From Cyanophora paradoxa (lineage: Eukaryota; Glaucocystophyceae; Cyanophorales; Cyanophoraceae), in the NCBI GenBank assembly GCA_004431415.1, contig QPMI01000452.1:186001-250000 (forward strand): a DNA stretch of 64,000 nt. The letters run 5' to 3'. The notes beneath the pieces were generated by a model. The model saw only the letters and a program-made list of their open reading frames with translations, ran no database searches and was not told the DNA's origin. Shown one piece after another: positions 26,801 through 37,735 of the stretch. How positions within the stretch are numbered: position 1 is the stretch's first letter; each line of letters begins with the position of its first letter. A program made the position numbers and the translations under genes.

Positions 26801-28035
26801 GTGGGAGGCGGCCATCCGCGCCGAGCTCGCCGGCGTCGCCTCGGGGGCCCGCCCGGGGGCCGCCCACCGCGCCCGCGCCCTCTTCGACCGCGCCCTCTCC
26901 CTCCCGGGTGCGCCCCGCCCCCCAGCCCGGCCCCGCCCTCCCTCCCGCCCTCGAGCTAGGCGCAGGATCCGCTCGAGCGTGCCCCTCTGGCGCCTCTACG
27001 TCCGCTTCGAGGTCTCCCAGGCCGCCGCCGCCTCGGCCGCCGCCGCCGCCGCCGCCGCGGGGAAGGGGGCGGCGCCGGGCCGGGACCCGGGGGCGGCCGC
27101 TGCCGCCGCCGCGAACACCGCCGTCCGGGCCTACTACCGCGCCATCCGGGTTCGTTCGCCGCCCCGCCCGTTTCCTTCTCGTTTCGCTGGTTACTTGTTC
27201 GCGAATCTTTTTGGAGTCCCTTCCTAGCTTTCTTAAGTCGCTGTTGGGATTTCTTGTTCTTTCTAGTCTAAATAGCGGGCCAAGTTGCGTCTTGTTCTTT
27301 CTAGTCCAGGTAGCGGGCCCAAGTTGCGTCCTGCCCCTCGATGAGTGGGGGCCGGTCTTCTTGGGTATGGGCCCAGAGTGTTCGGCCACGCTTTACCGCT
27401 GCGCGCTGCTACGGTGCGCGTCGCGGCACTAGTTGGTCACACACACAATCTTCTTGCCGTTTCGGCCTAGCTCCCTCTCCTGGCTCGCCGCTTGTGGGGC
27501 GAGCCGCGCGGGGCCGGGCCGAGAGTGGAAGGCTGCTAATTACCTCCGCGCGGTTGTGCCGTTCTGGCCGCTCCATGCGCGCGGCGGCAGTCGCGGACCA
27601 CACATCTTTCTTTTCCATCCCCCCTTTCTCTTCCTATTCTTATTATTCCCGAACGCACGCGCCGGCCTGACCCACGGCGAGGGCAGGCGGCGGGGTGGAG
27701 CAAGCGGGTGTGGACGGACGTGATCCGCTCGGGCCCGCTGCGCCGCCGCGTGCGCGCCGACGAGCTGCAGGTCCGCTGCCGGCCCCTCTCCAGCCCAGCC
27801 AGCCCCCCTGAGCCCCTTGCGGCAGGGGCTGGTGGAGCTGATGCACGACAAGCACCTGCGGGTGCGGGCCGAGCTCGACGAGGTCCTCGACCTCCGCGCC
27901 CTCGCCGCCCTCCGCCCCGGCCCCGGCCCCGGCCCCGGCCCCGGCCCCGGCCCCGGCCCCGGCCCCGGCCCCGGCCCCGCGGCTGGGGAAGCGGTGGCCC
28001 CGGCGCCCGCCCCGGCGCCCGCCCAGCAGGGGTAG
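14891..28035 (+). CDS. NRDE2: NRDE2-like nuclear RNA-surveillance protein with HAT repeats
   Basis: NRDE2 is a nuclear partner of the MTR4 RNA helicase and regulates exosome and splicing functions. The gene spans about 13 kb and many exons. Family features in order: APLFPAFAG near 15,000 (the NRDE2 N-terminus reads xLFPAFAG); a Lys/Arg- and Ser-rich region (15,630-15,870); PDPNNLAYESLYRLDVPGYK (about 16,030-16,090); ANPRDEDAWLAFAEFQ (about 19,730); EKKMAVLERAVQ (about 19,935); HPESAQMWRDFIEHQ; FWESGVPRVGEKGAEGWDKW (about 20,945); a proline-rich insert (21,220-22,260); FEGWLALEAEREREWGW (about 23,230); LREELIARLLSFLGV (about 23,780); ACAFYEATLA (about 26,040); and a C-terminus with VWTDVIRSGPL and LVELMHDKHLRVRAELDEVL before the TAG at 28,033. 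HAT-like helix pairs fill the C-terminal half. The start ATG at 14,891 is the first in frame and is tentative. Confidence 0.85.
16617..17255. repeat. Intronic tandem repeat, four units of about 162-173 bp
   Basis: Four copies of a unit starting AGCCCATTTTATTCTTCGGG begin at about 16,619, 16,792, 16,963 and 17,124. Each has a near-identical core of about 130 bp, including GATGCTAGCAGCTGGTTGG and CTGATGGGG, followed by a more variable AT-rich spacer. They lie inside an NRDE2 intron. Confidence 0.9.
17737..18956. repeat. Intronic tandem repeat, six units of about 206 bp
   Basis: Six copies begin CTTTCTTGCTTCTGC at about 17,740, 17,946, 18,153, 18,360, 18,567 and 18,774. The body, including CCACGGATGCGGCCCGATAG and GAGAGTGACCTTTCGG, is almost unchanged. 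The junctions come in two types, CGCAAACCATCTATCG and CGCAGAACATTTATCG, which alternate in the last copies, suggesting a higher-order unit of about 412 bp. The minus strand is open through the array, but this is a by-product of the repeat length. Confidence 0.9.
19016..19515. repeat. Intronic tandem repeat, three units of about 179 bp
   Basis: Three copies starting CTCATTTACCAGTCGTCTTC begin at about 19,020, 19,199 and 19,378. They differ by only a few bases (for example CCCTCGGG versus CCCTAGGG). The last copy diverges after GGACGGAACATACCC as it approaches the next NRDE2 exon near 19,545. Confidence 0.9.
21703..22010 (+). repeat. YPQPPTA coding heptapeptide repeats within NRDE2
   Basis: About fifteen tandem 21-base units encode AYPQPPT with rare variants (YSQLPT, YPQSTAF). 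They lie in a Pro/Ala-rich insert (21,217-22,260) in the middle of the NRDE2 reading frame, followed by PPPPPPP stretches and acidic GEDSGPEVGPPRPP blocks. Synonymous differences between units show the repeat is not brand new. Confidence 0.85.
23525..23660. repeat. Dispersed intron element, family A, copy 1
   Basis: A segment of about 136 bp, from GGCGCTGCGGAGGCGGCTCC to GTCTGTCCAGACATCCG, is repeated with a few substitutions at 24,261-24,397. Both copies lie in NRDE2 introns. Confidence 0.85.
24261..24397. repeat. Dispersed intron element, family A, copy 2
   Basis: Second copy of the element at 23,525. It differs at scattered bases (for example GAGATTGACC for GAGAGTGACC) and directly precedes family B copy 1. 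Confidence 0.85.
24443..24752. repeat. Dispersed intron element, family B, copy 1
   Basis: About 310 bp starting TAGCGGGCCCAAGTTGCGTC and ending CTTTCTTTTCCATCCCC. It matches 27,310-27,619 almost base for base over the full length. It fills much of the NRDE2 intron between the exon ending near 24,177 and the next exon near 24,820. Confidence 0.9.
27310..27619. repeat. Dispersed intron element, family B, copy 2
   Basis: Second copy of the 24,443 element, inside a different NRDE2 intron (about 27,150-27,686). A short partial copy of its start (AGCGGGCCAAGTTGCGTC) lies just upstream at about 27,276, giving a small local duplication. Confidence 0.9.
27914..27980 (+). repeat. CCCCGG hexanucleotide repeat in the last NRDE2 exon
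   Basis: About eleven GGCCCC/CCCCGG units encode a Pro-Gly run just before the NRDE2 stop codon. Similar CCCCGG units at 25,637-25,668 encode Ala-Pro runs in an earlier exon. Confidence 0.85.
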
Positions 28036-28660
28036 CCGCCCCGCCCCCTGCGCGGTTGTAATTAGCTGTAGTTGTACCTACAGCACTTTCTTCTTCTTTC
28101 TCCTTTGTCGTTGTCCATGATCCCGCGTGGGCGCTGTACAGGCCCGGTGTATTCTACCATTGCACAGTTCGAAATTCAGAGACGCAGTACTAGTGCTGTC
28201 GCTTTAATACCAATGCACATTCGATGTCTGGACTCTGGATCCAGCGCTAGCCCCCCCGCACCGCGCGCCTCGCTGCTCATGGCCAGCTGATTGAGAATAA
28301 GATAGTCCACGTCGATCCTTTAAATTTGTTCTCTATATTTGAATTGCTCATTCGCGGGGCGAACTCCGGCCGGTCGGGGGGAGCGCGACAGGACAAGGCC
28401 GCAAGTTCAAGACACAAGGTTATTGAAGGATCTGATTTATTATTTATCGTGAGCGACTGTACATTCAATCAAAAGTCTCTCAATAACGAAATCTCGAAAG
28501 GTATCTGTAGTCTTTAACATAATTTAATGCGAAAGGCGAAATCGAAACGCGAAATAACAAAACTGCAATTTATACTTAGCTGCGGGCCGTCCGGCCAGTT
28601 TCCTGCTTCTACTGAAATTTATACCTGGCTGCGGGCCGTCCGGCCAGTTCAAAGAAGCCT
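28036..28660. other. Intergenic between convergent NRDE2 and secreted-protein genes
   Basis: No gene seen. The two flanking genes end towards each other. A direct repeat of about 40 bp (GCTGCGGGCCGTCCGGCCAG) occurs at 28,580 and 28,629, the second copy about 10 bp before the stop codon of the minus-strand gene. Confidence 0.6.
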
Positions 28661-31600
28661 TTAGAAGCGGCGGGCCGCGAAGGCAAAGGCGGCGGCCGCG
28701 GCGAAGAAGGCGACGAGGAGGCTGGGGGCGGCGGCCGAGGCGGCGCTGAGGACGGGCACGGCGCCGGCGAAGGGGGCGGCGCTCCCGGCGGTGAGGCCCG
28801 TGCTGACGGTCGCGTCGCCGAACTGGCGAACAGTCGATCAGAACGAGTTCTCGAAAGAAAGAACCCACAGGTTTCGCACCGTGACGGAGGTGACGCCCAG
28901 CGCGGCGCCGGCGGCGGCGCCGGCGGTGGTGCGCGTGTACGCAACGATGGCGGCGAGGACCGCCTCGGCGGGGGCGTCCGCGATGCCGGTGCTCGTGAAC
29001 GACGTTTGCTGCGATCGCGAATCCGTCGGACGCCTCAGAGATATTTTTATATTGCAATTGGGCCGGGCGAAGATGATGCAATTGCAAGGCGCACGTAGTT
29101 GTAGGTGGCGGTGCCGAGGAGCTTGCGGCGGCTCGTGGCACCGGCGACGAGCAGCGGGTGCTTGCCCGAGGCGAGCGCCGCCTCGCAGCTCGTCCCGTTG
29201 GTCGCCTCGGCGACCGCCGCCGCGAACTCGCCGTTGCTGCAGATGGCCTGCCGCGCGCTCAGAAATCGCTCTTGACGGAGGAGAAGAAGAAGCTGGGGGC
29301 GCTAGTGCACCTTGACGGCGTGGGCGATGGATGCCACGCGCGCGCTCTGCTGCGACGCCCCGTTGGCTGCGCTCCCCTCCGTCAGCCAACAAAGTTTTTG
29401 ATCGTGAGCGCCGCAACGAATTCGAATGCGCGGACCGCGGATGTAGAGAGGGCCGGCAGTGGTGCCCGCGCCGTAGCCCGCCGGCGCAGTGACGGAGCCG
29501 GTCTTCAGTACATGTACAGTTAGCACAGCGACACCGTGGTTGTGATGGAGGGGCGCACGGTGTAGGTCACGCCGTCGATGTCGACCTCGAAGGGCATGTT
29601 GAGGACGGAGACGCCGGTGACGGCGTAGCTGCCGATGCCGCCCTGCTCCTTGATCGCCAGCAGCAGCGCCATCACGGCCTGCAGATTGCAAAGCTTAGCG
29701 AGCGAGAAGCACGGGGTGAAGCGAAGATCTGGAGCGGAGGGGCACGGACGTCCTCGGTGGAGACGCCGGCGTCGGGGTCCTCGTCCTGCTCCACGATGAC
29801 GTCGACGGCCGACGTGGCCGCCTGCAACTGCTTCCTGCACGCGCCCGCAGGGCCGGGTCGGCGTTCGACGGGAGCGAGGCACTCGGGTCGGGTCGGGTGG
29901 GGCGTGGCGCCGGGGCCGCACCGGCCGCGCTTGCTGCCGGGCGCCTTGCAGGCGGGCGTGTTCTTGAACTTGACGAGGTCCGTCGCGGCCGCCTCCTTGA
30001 GCGCCGCCTGCCGACGTCGAGGGCGAGGGCCCCGAGCGTCAGAGCTGGCGGGAGCCGTGGCGCCCGGCGGGCCTCGAGGGCGCTGGCGCTGGCGCACGAG
30101 GATGCCCTCGGACTCGGCGTTGCAGGCGGAGACGGCGAGGCCAAAGGAGAGGCGAATCTGCGCAGGGGCGGCGATCGCGATGGGCGCTTTGAGGGGGCCG
30201 GGTGGAGCATCGAATTGCTGGCGGGGGCCCACCTCAGCTGTCTTCTTGGACTGCTTGCTCCCAGCGATGACCTTGCAGCTGGCGTCGAGGCTGGCGAGGG
30301 CGCTCGCGAACCCGCCGGAGGGGGTCTTGGTGGTCACTGCGAACGAAAACGAGAGTCGGAGGGGCGATCGCGAAAGCGTGCGGTCATCATGATCAAGGCG
30401 AAAGCTCGCACGCTGTCCGCGGATGGAGAGCTTGTCCGCGCCCTGCGGCCCGCGCGCGAGAGCGCGTCTCAGGTGAGCTCGCGGATCGTGAGCCGAGCTG
30501 GCGATCGCGATCGCGATCGCGATCGGGGACGGCGCGCACGTAAGTCCAGAAGCCCTTGTACTGGCCCGACGAGGCGTTGAAGGAGATCGCGGAGAGGCTG
30601 CGAAGCCGAAGCCGTCAGGTTCAAAACGGATCTCGCTTTTCGAAGGCGGGCGCACTTGTGGCTGGAGGATGCGGGGACGGGGGTGAGGCCGGCGCGGGCG
30701 AGGCCCCGGTCGTCGGCGAGGTCGAGGACCTTGGAGCCCGGCTCGCCGAGGGCGCCGGCGCCGAGGAAGGACGTCGCGCGCTTGTTCGTGGCAGCCGGGA
30801 GGTACGTGTAGCCCGCCACCGACGCGTTCCCGAGCTGCGGGCAGGGCTTAGGCCTAGGCGGGCTCTAGATCTGGCCGTGGGGGCCAAATCCACTGGGCCA
30901 CGCCGCGCACGGCGAAGATGCCGAGGCCAGAGGACTTGTACGTGCCGCCGGCGCCATTGAGCACCTCCGCGCTAAGCAGCGCCTCGGCGCAGTTGGCGAG
31001 GGAGTATGCGAGCTTCTCGCCGGCGCCCGCCGCCTGGACCTTGCCGCTCATGATGAGCCCCTTCTCGCTCGTCGCCGGCTCATTCTTGCTCTTGGTAGCG
31101 ACCTGCCGATCGCGACCCGTAACGTTTGACGTCAACTGCGCAAGGAGGAAAGCTCGCGATCGAAGGCCGGGCCGGGCACCATCAAGGTCTTGCCGAGAGG
31201 GGAGGAGCTGGCGGTGGTGAACGCCGCGGCTGCGCACGGCCGTCTCAGCGAAAACACACGTGCAATCACATCGCCCATGTAACGAGCGAGTCTCATCTCA
31301 CCCTTCTTCGACTTGGTCTTGGTCCACTCGGGCTTGGCGCCGTCGAAACGAAGTTCGTGGCTGGTCGAAAGGGTCCGGTTGGAGAAGAGCTGAGGGAGCA
31401 CGCGGCCGATGTTGCGTCAGCGGCCGCCTGAAACTCGGCAATGCGCGGAACGGCCGCTGCGAGGCGCGGGCCGGGGGCACCAGGGCATCGTAGCCACCGT
31501 TGGGGTTTGCGGTGAAGATGACGAGGCCTGCGCCGGCACCGTAAGCGTCTCAGTCGGAGAAGGACATATGCATGCGCGCGCGGCGGAGCGCGGCCCGCCG

Positions 31601-31970
31601 GCCGCGGCTTCGGACCTTCGACGGTCTGCTTCGCCACAGTCTTTTGTGCCCTCTGGAGGACGGCGAAGAAGTCGACTGCGGGCGGGAATCAGAGCTGGCC
31701 GGGGCGGACGGCGGGCGTAACGGCCGCGGCCTGGCGAGCAGCGGAAGGCCTAGGCGGGCGTAACGGCCGGCGTAACGGCCGCGCGTGCGCAGCTCTCGAC
31801 CCCGCGCGCGGCCGCGGCAGGCGAGCTGCAGGCTGCATGGCCATGCATATGGCTATACTCCGGGAGCTGCGGTGATAGTACAGGCGGCCGCGCATCGCGC
31901 TCACCTGCAGAAGCGACCTGGGCGACGGCGAAGAGCACCACCAGCGCGACGAGAGCCCGACGCGCCATCC
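28661..31970 (-). CDS. Unrecognised secreted, C-terminally anchored protein, multi-exon
   Basis: The first exon (31,970-31,904) encodes a clear signal peptide, MARRALVALVVLFAVAQVAS, before a GTGAGC donor. Later minus-strand exons read VDFFAVLQRAQKTVAKQTVE (about 31,680), GAGLVIFTANPNGGYDALV (about 31,510), LFSNRTLSTSHELRFDGAKP (about 31,390), LAYSLANCAEALLSAEVLN (about 31,010), NASSGQYKGFWTYVRA (about 30,570), NTPACKAPGSKRGRCGPG (about 29,950), MPFEVDIDGVTYTVRPSITT (about 29,590), ATNGTSCEAALASGKHPLL (about 29,190) and TGIADAPAEAVLAAIVAYTR (about 28,980). The last exon ends with a hydrophobic LLVAFFAAAAAFAFAARRF-stop, as in a GPI-anchor signal or single membrane segment. I do not recognise the family; ribophorin II was considered but the C-terminus does not fit. 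It is probably an ER or cell-surface protein. Confidence 0.6.
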
Positions 31971-32235
31971 CTGGATTCCCTGCCCGATGCTTCAGATCCG
32001 ACCTGCAGGCTGCTGCTGCACTGCTGCTGCAAACTTCCGCAGCGCTACCACTGCTGCAGCAGTTACCTAATTGCACATACCCCCCTATTGGACCTGAATT
32101 AAAAAAACACTTTAATGCTCAGCGGCTGCAGCTGAGCGCGAAATTCGAATTTCGATTCTATAAGTTAAACGTGCGTCACGGACTCACGCCGTTAAACCGT
32201 CGACGTCGTCAAACGGTCGGATAGTACGACGGATA

Positions 32236-32533
32236 CTGTAAAACGAGAAATGTCCGGCGTCACTTTATTTCGGCAAAACCCGAAAAATGCGCCGAAATTG
32301 TGGTTCGTCGGCATCAGATTTTCGGCAACACAGCTGCAGCCTGCAGACAGTCCGCGCCTACTCGGCGGGTACATTGATCCCTCATCTGCCATACATCTGC
32401 ACAATTCTGGCAGGTTCAAATTAAATATTCGGTGCCGCGAGGGCGGCGAGGCTCTGCCGATTCAGTGCCGAATAGCGCCAAATATTAAGCTATAGCTACC
32501 GGTAAGTTCTGCCGGACATTTCTCGTTTTACAG
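32236..32533. mobile_element. MITE, Tc1/mariner (Stowaway)-like, with 23-bp inverted ends
   Basis: The ends are perfect 23-bp inverted repeats: CTGTAAAACGAGAAATG... at 32,236-32,258 and its complement at 32,511-32,533. Both sides are flanked by TA (32,234-32,235 and 32,534-32,535), the expected target duplication of the Tc1/mariner superfamily. The 298-bp interior has no credible coding sequence, so this is a non-autonomous element. Its CTGTA start is shared with the inverted-repeat element that surrounds the retrotransposon at 37.7-45.8 kb. Confidence 0.85.
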
Positions 32534-33647
32534 TATCGATGGATTATCGGGTACCGGCTGCAGTGACAATTTAAAAATTACCACCAAATTAATATTGGCG
32601 ACTGTGGCGAGCACCAAATTGCCACGTGCACCAATGCGGCAATGCCACGCGTACGGCAGTGCGACGGTCCGCGGCCGATGTCGAGTCATTGACTTATTGT
32701 CCGAGTGTCGAGTCACTGCAGCTGTCGATCGCGATTCGCGACTCATTGTCGAGTCATTGACTCATTGTGACTCGACCTCATTGTCGACGACTCGACGTAC
32801 GTCAACGTCGTCAACGTACCGGACCATTATTAATAATTAACTATTACCGTTATCATCATAGTACGACGAATATGTCACGGCAATTCACGGAATGTGATCG
32901 ATGATCATGATCGTGATCTAGATCTGGAAAAGTCATCGAAGAGCCGTTTTGGCTGTACCCCTCGGGGTCCATGTTGGGCCGCCTGGGCGCCGGTGGGAGG
33001 CCGAGGCCCGGCCCTCGGAGGCCGGCCGGCGGCCCGGCGGCGGGCCGGGCCGGCCGCCCGGCGGCCGCGGCTGGCCGCAAGCGGGACCGGCGCCCGGCGC
33101 CGGGCCGCCGCCGGCCCGCCGGCCGCGGATCGGAGGCGCCGGCGGTGCGCATGCGGGCCGATCGCGATGATGCGGCCGGGCTTGCATCATGGCATCAAGT
33201 TGCATGCCATGATATCGATATATCGATGCGGAATTAATATTGCCGGAGCGCGCGCGGCGCCGGCCGCGGGCGGGCCGCGGGCGGGCCGCCGCGCTGCCGG
33301 CGCCGGCGCGACGGCGGTGGACGGTGGACCCGGGACTCGGGACGTCGACGTCGACGTCGACGTCGACAGGCCCGGTCCGCGGCGCGGCGGGGGCCGGGCC
33401 GGGCCCGGGGGCGGCGGCGCGTCGACGTCTCGCGGGCAGCCTGCAGCTGTAGCTGGCAGGGCGGCCCGGCGGCCGGGCGGAGCTCAAAGCCCGGCCGCCC
33501 TGCGCGCGGCGGGCCGGGCCGGGGTTCGGAATTCGTTCAATTTCGTTGGATATCGACATCGAATTCGAAACCGATATCCATATTGTGCATATATCGGTGG
33601 GCCGGGGTGGGATCGGAGAGCGCAGCGCTAGCGGACGGTGGCCCGGA

Positions 33648-33790
33648 TCCCGGACCCCCACCCCCACCGTGGCACCCCCCCCCCCCCCCACCCCCCCACC
33701 CCTCGAGCCCCCCCCCTCCCCCCCTCCCCCCCACCCCCCCCCACCCCCCCCCCCCGGCCCCCCCCCCTTCCCGCCCCCCCTCCCACCCCG
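33648..33790. repeat. Irregular C-rich simple repeat
   Basis: Runs of C interrupted by A, T or G (CCCCCACCCCCC, CCCCTCCCCC). Matching G-runs occur at 35,263-35,282 and 35,426-35,470 in introns of the Cdc25 gene. Confidence 0.85.
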
Positions 33791-34369
33791 GGTCCCTCCT
33801 GGGGGGCGCTCCTGGGGGGCGCCCCCATGCCAGCCCTAGCCTAGCAGCCTAGCAGCCTGGCGCCGGGGCCTCCTGCGCATGCAGCTGCCCAGCAGCCTGC
33901 AGCTGGCCGCCGGGCGCCGGGATGCGCAGGAGCAGCCGCCCTCAGCTGCAGGGCCTCTGCACGGTTGTATATATACGTAACTCAGTGACTATAATTAGCT
34001 GTCGTGGTACGCCGCACGTTCTTCTGTACATGTAGTGGTACGCCGGCACTTAGCTTTTCTAATCAAAAGTTTGCATGGGCACCGGGGCTGTATACATATA
34101 CGTACAGCCCTGCAGCTGGTATGCGGTGTATTCTTCCGTTGCTATATATATACATATATCCATATCCTCCGATAAGGTTCTAGCTCGTGCTCTTGATAAG
34201 CTTAAGGTTCCTCTGGTTTGGATTCTTCAGGGGGACCCCCGAAGTCCAGGCGCCGCTGGAGCGCCCCCGGGGCCTCCGGCTCGACCTCCGGCGCAGGCTC
34301 CGGATCCGGAGCCCCTGCGTGAGGCGCGAGAGGGGCGCGATCTGAGCGAAAGCACGAGGCTAGATCTAG

Positions 34370-36138
34370 CTATAGGTATAGACACGCACCGCTAGAGCTC
34401 TGCTCAGGCGCAGTCGGGCGCCCCCCGCGCCGCTCGCGGCGCCCCAGGGCCCGGTGGCCAGCCCCTGGCGCGTCCTTCTCTCTCGTGTACCCCGGCGGCT
34501 CGCACAGCTCCTGGGGCGTGGCGGTCACGGGAAGGTCGCAATGTGGCCAGGCCAGGGGGAGAGGGCGCCTTATGCCCCGGCTGTCCGGGAGACGCCCCAG
34601 TGAAGAACCGTCTGTAGCCGCCCTCCAGCACATACATCTGCGAGGGGTACGGCGGAGTTCAAGGGGACTTCATGGTACCCCGGAGCGAGAATTCGACAGC
34701 GCGCCCGGGGGTACGAGAGCTGAGTGGACATCGCGGCCCCTTGGAGTCTTCCGTGCACCTTCCAGTCGAGATCGCGCAAGCTTTGCCACCTGGCCGAGGC
34801 CGCGGTACAGGCCGGGCCGGGTGAGACACGGGAGCGAGCAAGGAGCGAGAGGGGTACGGAATTCGAACATTCTCGGGGCGCGCTGGGAGGAGAACTCGCA
34901 GCGGAGGACCAGGACGTCGCCGGGGAAGAAGGGGCTGCCCGCGGGGGGTACGACGGCGGAGCCGGGGGGCAGCTCCCCCCCCCCCTTCCTTCCGGAGCCC
35001 GAGCAGCACTCCCAGCTGCACGGGGCGGTCTGTTAATGGGAGCGAACGTCGGGTAATTATAATCATAAGCGAGCACGAGTGCCGCTCGCCTCGCTGGCGC
35101 TGCTGCAGTTGATCGCCCCCCGGATGTGGCCCCCGGCGAACTCGTACGGGTACCTGGTTCGAACTTCAAGGTCAGAGGCTGGGGGGACGAAGAAGGAGGG
35201 GGGGGGATGCGGGACGGCCCGCGCCGGGCCGGGGGCGGGGCGGGCGGGCGGGCGGGGGGAGATGGGGGGGGGGGGGGGGGGGGTCCGGGGGCGGGAAGAG
35301 GAGGCCTAGGGAGGGGGCATTGGAAACGGAGGCGGGGGCGGGGGCTGGCGGGATGGGGCATGACTTCCGGTGTTCCGGGGGCTGGTCGGGGGCACGTGGG
35401 CCGGGCCCTGGGGCTGTGGGGAGAGGGGGGGGGGGGGGGGGGGAGGAGGAGGGGGGGGAGAGGGGGGGGCGCGGGGCTCACCGGCAGTCGACGATCTTGA
35501 GGCGGAAGCCCTCGAGGGCCCCCGCACGAGCCTGGCGAGCTGCGCAGGCGGCGCTCAGCGATCGCGACTGAGGGAGCCCCGTGAGAAGCGCGCGTCGTGC
35601 ATGACCGGAATCGAACCAGGTCCGCGTCGATGTAGGGAAAGGGCTTCGCGGGAATTCGAACGCTCCTACGCGCGCGCCTCGGATCCTCGTTCTCCTTGTC
35701 GGAGGGGGCCGGGCGCGGGCCCGCAGCCGGCGAGTCCGGGAAGACCGCGGCCGCCGGCAGGTCCGAGAGGGTGCACGCGATCGGCTGCTGCGCGCCGGCC
35801 GCGGCGGGGCCTGCTGTGGGAGCTGCATCTGGCGCCGGCCGCGGCTGGGCCGCCGGCGATGGCGGTCGCGAGGTGAGCGCAAGGCCGCGGAAGGGAATGC
35901 GGAGGTCCACGGCCGCGGACAGCGGCACGGGGCCCGCGGGCGCCGCCGCCGGCGTTGCCGCAGCCGTCGACGTCGGCGCAGACGCGTACAGGCGCGGCGG
36001 AGCAGAGACGCGCGCGCGCTGCTGGGAGCGTCCAGAGAATTCGAACATACCGTACCGGTCCGAGTGCGCGAGGCGCTGCACATACTGCTGCTGGCCATAG
36101 GGCTGCGGCGCTAGCGGCGCCGGCGGCGCGTCCTTCAT
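34370..36138 (-). CDS. Cdc25-type dual-specificity phosphatase
   Basis: Cdc25 phosphatases remove inhibitory phosphates from the ATP loop of cyclin-dependent kinases and so trigger cell-cycle transitions. The ATG at 36,138 starts a Pro/Ala-rich regulatory region containing SDKENEDP. The rhodanese-like catalytic domain is split by short introns: FPYIDADLVRF (about 35,640), then GFRLKIVDC with a donor near 35,481 joining in phase to RYPYEFAGGHIRGAINC (35,157-35,095); then LVLRCEFSSQRAPRM (about 34,925-34,880), the CX5R active site with Cys and Arg intact; then MYVLEGGYRRFF (about 34,640-34,600); then LCEPPGYTREKDA (about 34,510), matching the Cdc25 CEPPxY tail. Exon limits between the active site and the last exon are uncertain. 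The gene lies alone between long intergenic stretches. Confidence 0.83.
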
Positions 36139-37735
36139 GATCAATTTCAGCTGAAGCGCTCGTCCCGAACCGTTCCGATCGCTTTCAGCTGCAGCTGCGC
36201 ATGCGCACTTCCTCTTTGCTGTGCCGACGCCATCGGGCTGCGTTGGCGAGACAGGCCGCTTGCAATTGTGGTCGCCGGCGCCGCGGCCGCTCGGCGCGTA
36301 CGCGTCCTGCAGCGGAGATCTGCCAGGCTGGAGCCGCCTCCGACGGCTGCGGGGTCCTGATTGCAATGTTAGCTAAATCCTCCGTGATCCTTAGAACCCG
36401 TGAGTGAGCGAGAAGGCAGTGCAAGGCACCTCGGATTGCGCGCCGCGGAGCATCGCCCCGCGCTCGAGCTCTCTCTTAAGCTTCAACTGAAATTCGGCGG
36501 CGGATCGCGTGTGATCGACGCGGCGCGGGCCGCGCGGTCGCCTAGCCTACGCAGCTAGGCTAGGCCTGCGCATGCGGCGGACCGTCCGACCGTCGGACGG
36601 TCGGACGGCAATCAAGAAAGACCGTCGGACGTCGCTACTACTGACGCCTATAGCACTGCAGTCTGCAGCTGCGCCGGCGCGCGCCTCGCGCCCCGGTCGC
36701 ACGGACTCGCACCGTACGGCGTACCGTCTCCCACGGTCACCGGGTCTCACCCGGTGATCATCGGATCTGGATCCAGAGGATGCGTCACGGTCTGATCATC
36801 GGATCTGGATCCGAGGATGCGCCTGTACCCCGTTTCGATTCGTTCACGTGAACTCATGAATCAAAAATCAAAACATATTAATATATTACGCTGTTGTGGA
36901 AATTCATTATTTATTTAACCTCGCCAATTGCAAGCTCCGCAAACTTGCCATGAGCGCTCGCTAGCGCTCGCTTGATTCATTAAATATTAGCCCTGCATGA
37001 TCAATTGCAAGCTTGATCACGTGAACCAGATTCGCAATAAAATATTCGTGAATCGTGATCGATCCGGATGATGGCCATGGACGATCTCGGACCGGATCCC
37101 GATCTCACGTGCACGATCTTAAATTGAATTGTTGTTTTTTGGGGGTCGACGTCTCCCGGCCCAGAGTCCCGGGTCCGGCCTGGGCCGCTGGCCTACAAAA
37201 AAATTTGGAACTCTGACTCACATGTAAAACTGGAAAATTCCATGCCATAGATATATACTATGTGATACATTGGTAGTTAGATGAACTTAGATCTTGAATT
37301 GAGTAAAACTTAAAACTTTGAAATGTGAATTGAATAAAAACCTTGAATTCACAAATGCAAGCTTTGAGTTTCCCCTAGATTCGCCGAGCCGCGATCGCGA
37401 TCATCGGATCGCCAAGATCCGGACGCCGGCGCTCAGCGGCTGCCGCCGGCGCCGCTGCGGCGCCGGGCCCGCCGCCGGCCGGCCGGATCATAGCCATCGC
37501 CGAGTCGGCCCGGCGGATGATCATGATTCGGATCGCGGACTCGAGCTCCGAATTTCAAAGTTTAATCCCGGACTCCGGGAGAATCTCACTGAGTCAGAGT
37601 CTGCGCATGCTGCGCATCACGGCGCATATATATGCATGCGCGGCATCTCACTAACTCAGTGACTCAGTGAGTCATCAGTGATTCTCACGATCATGATCAG
37701 AGTCACGACTCACGATCAGTGCGGCATATACACTA
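36139..37735. other. Intergenic, palindrome-rich
   Basis: No gene supported. Visible structure includes GACCGTCGGACGGTCGGACGG inverted blocks (about 36,583-36,608, repeated at 36,619), a GATCATCGGATCTGGATCC repeat (36,755 and 36,794), AT-rich DNA (36,850-37,370) and CACTGAGTCAGAGTCTGCGC-type palindromes up to the left end of the CTGTA element. Confidence 0.55.

Larger units (their letters stand above)
31971..34369. other. Intergenic, MITE and C-rich simple repeats
   Basis: Between two minus-strand genes. It holds the MITE described separately, degenerate GTCGAGTCATTGAC repeats (32,690-32,800), GC-rich palindromic DNA (32,980-33,520) with a GTCGAC run (33,340-33,366), and an irregular C-rich tract (33,648-33,790). 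I see no supported coding region; the long open frames here translate simple repeats. Confidence 0.6.

Noticed and set aside
28661-31970. Ribophorin II (oligosaccharyltransferase subunit)
   Set aside because: Signal peptide and extracellular-like composition fit, but the three C-terminal membrane segments are missing and no section aligns convincingly by eye.
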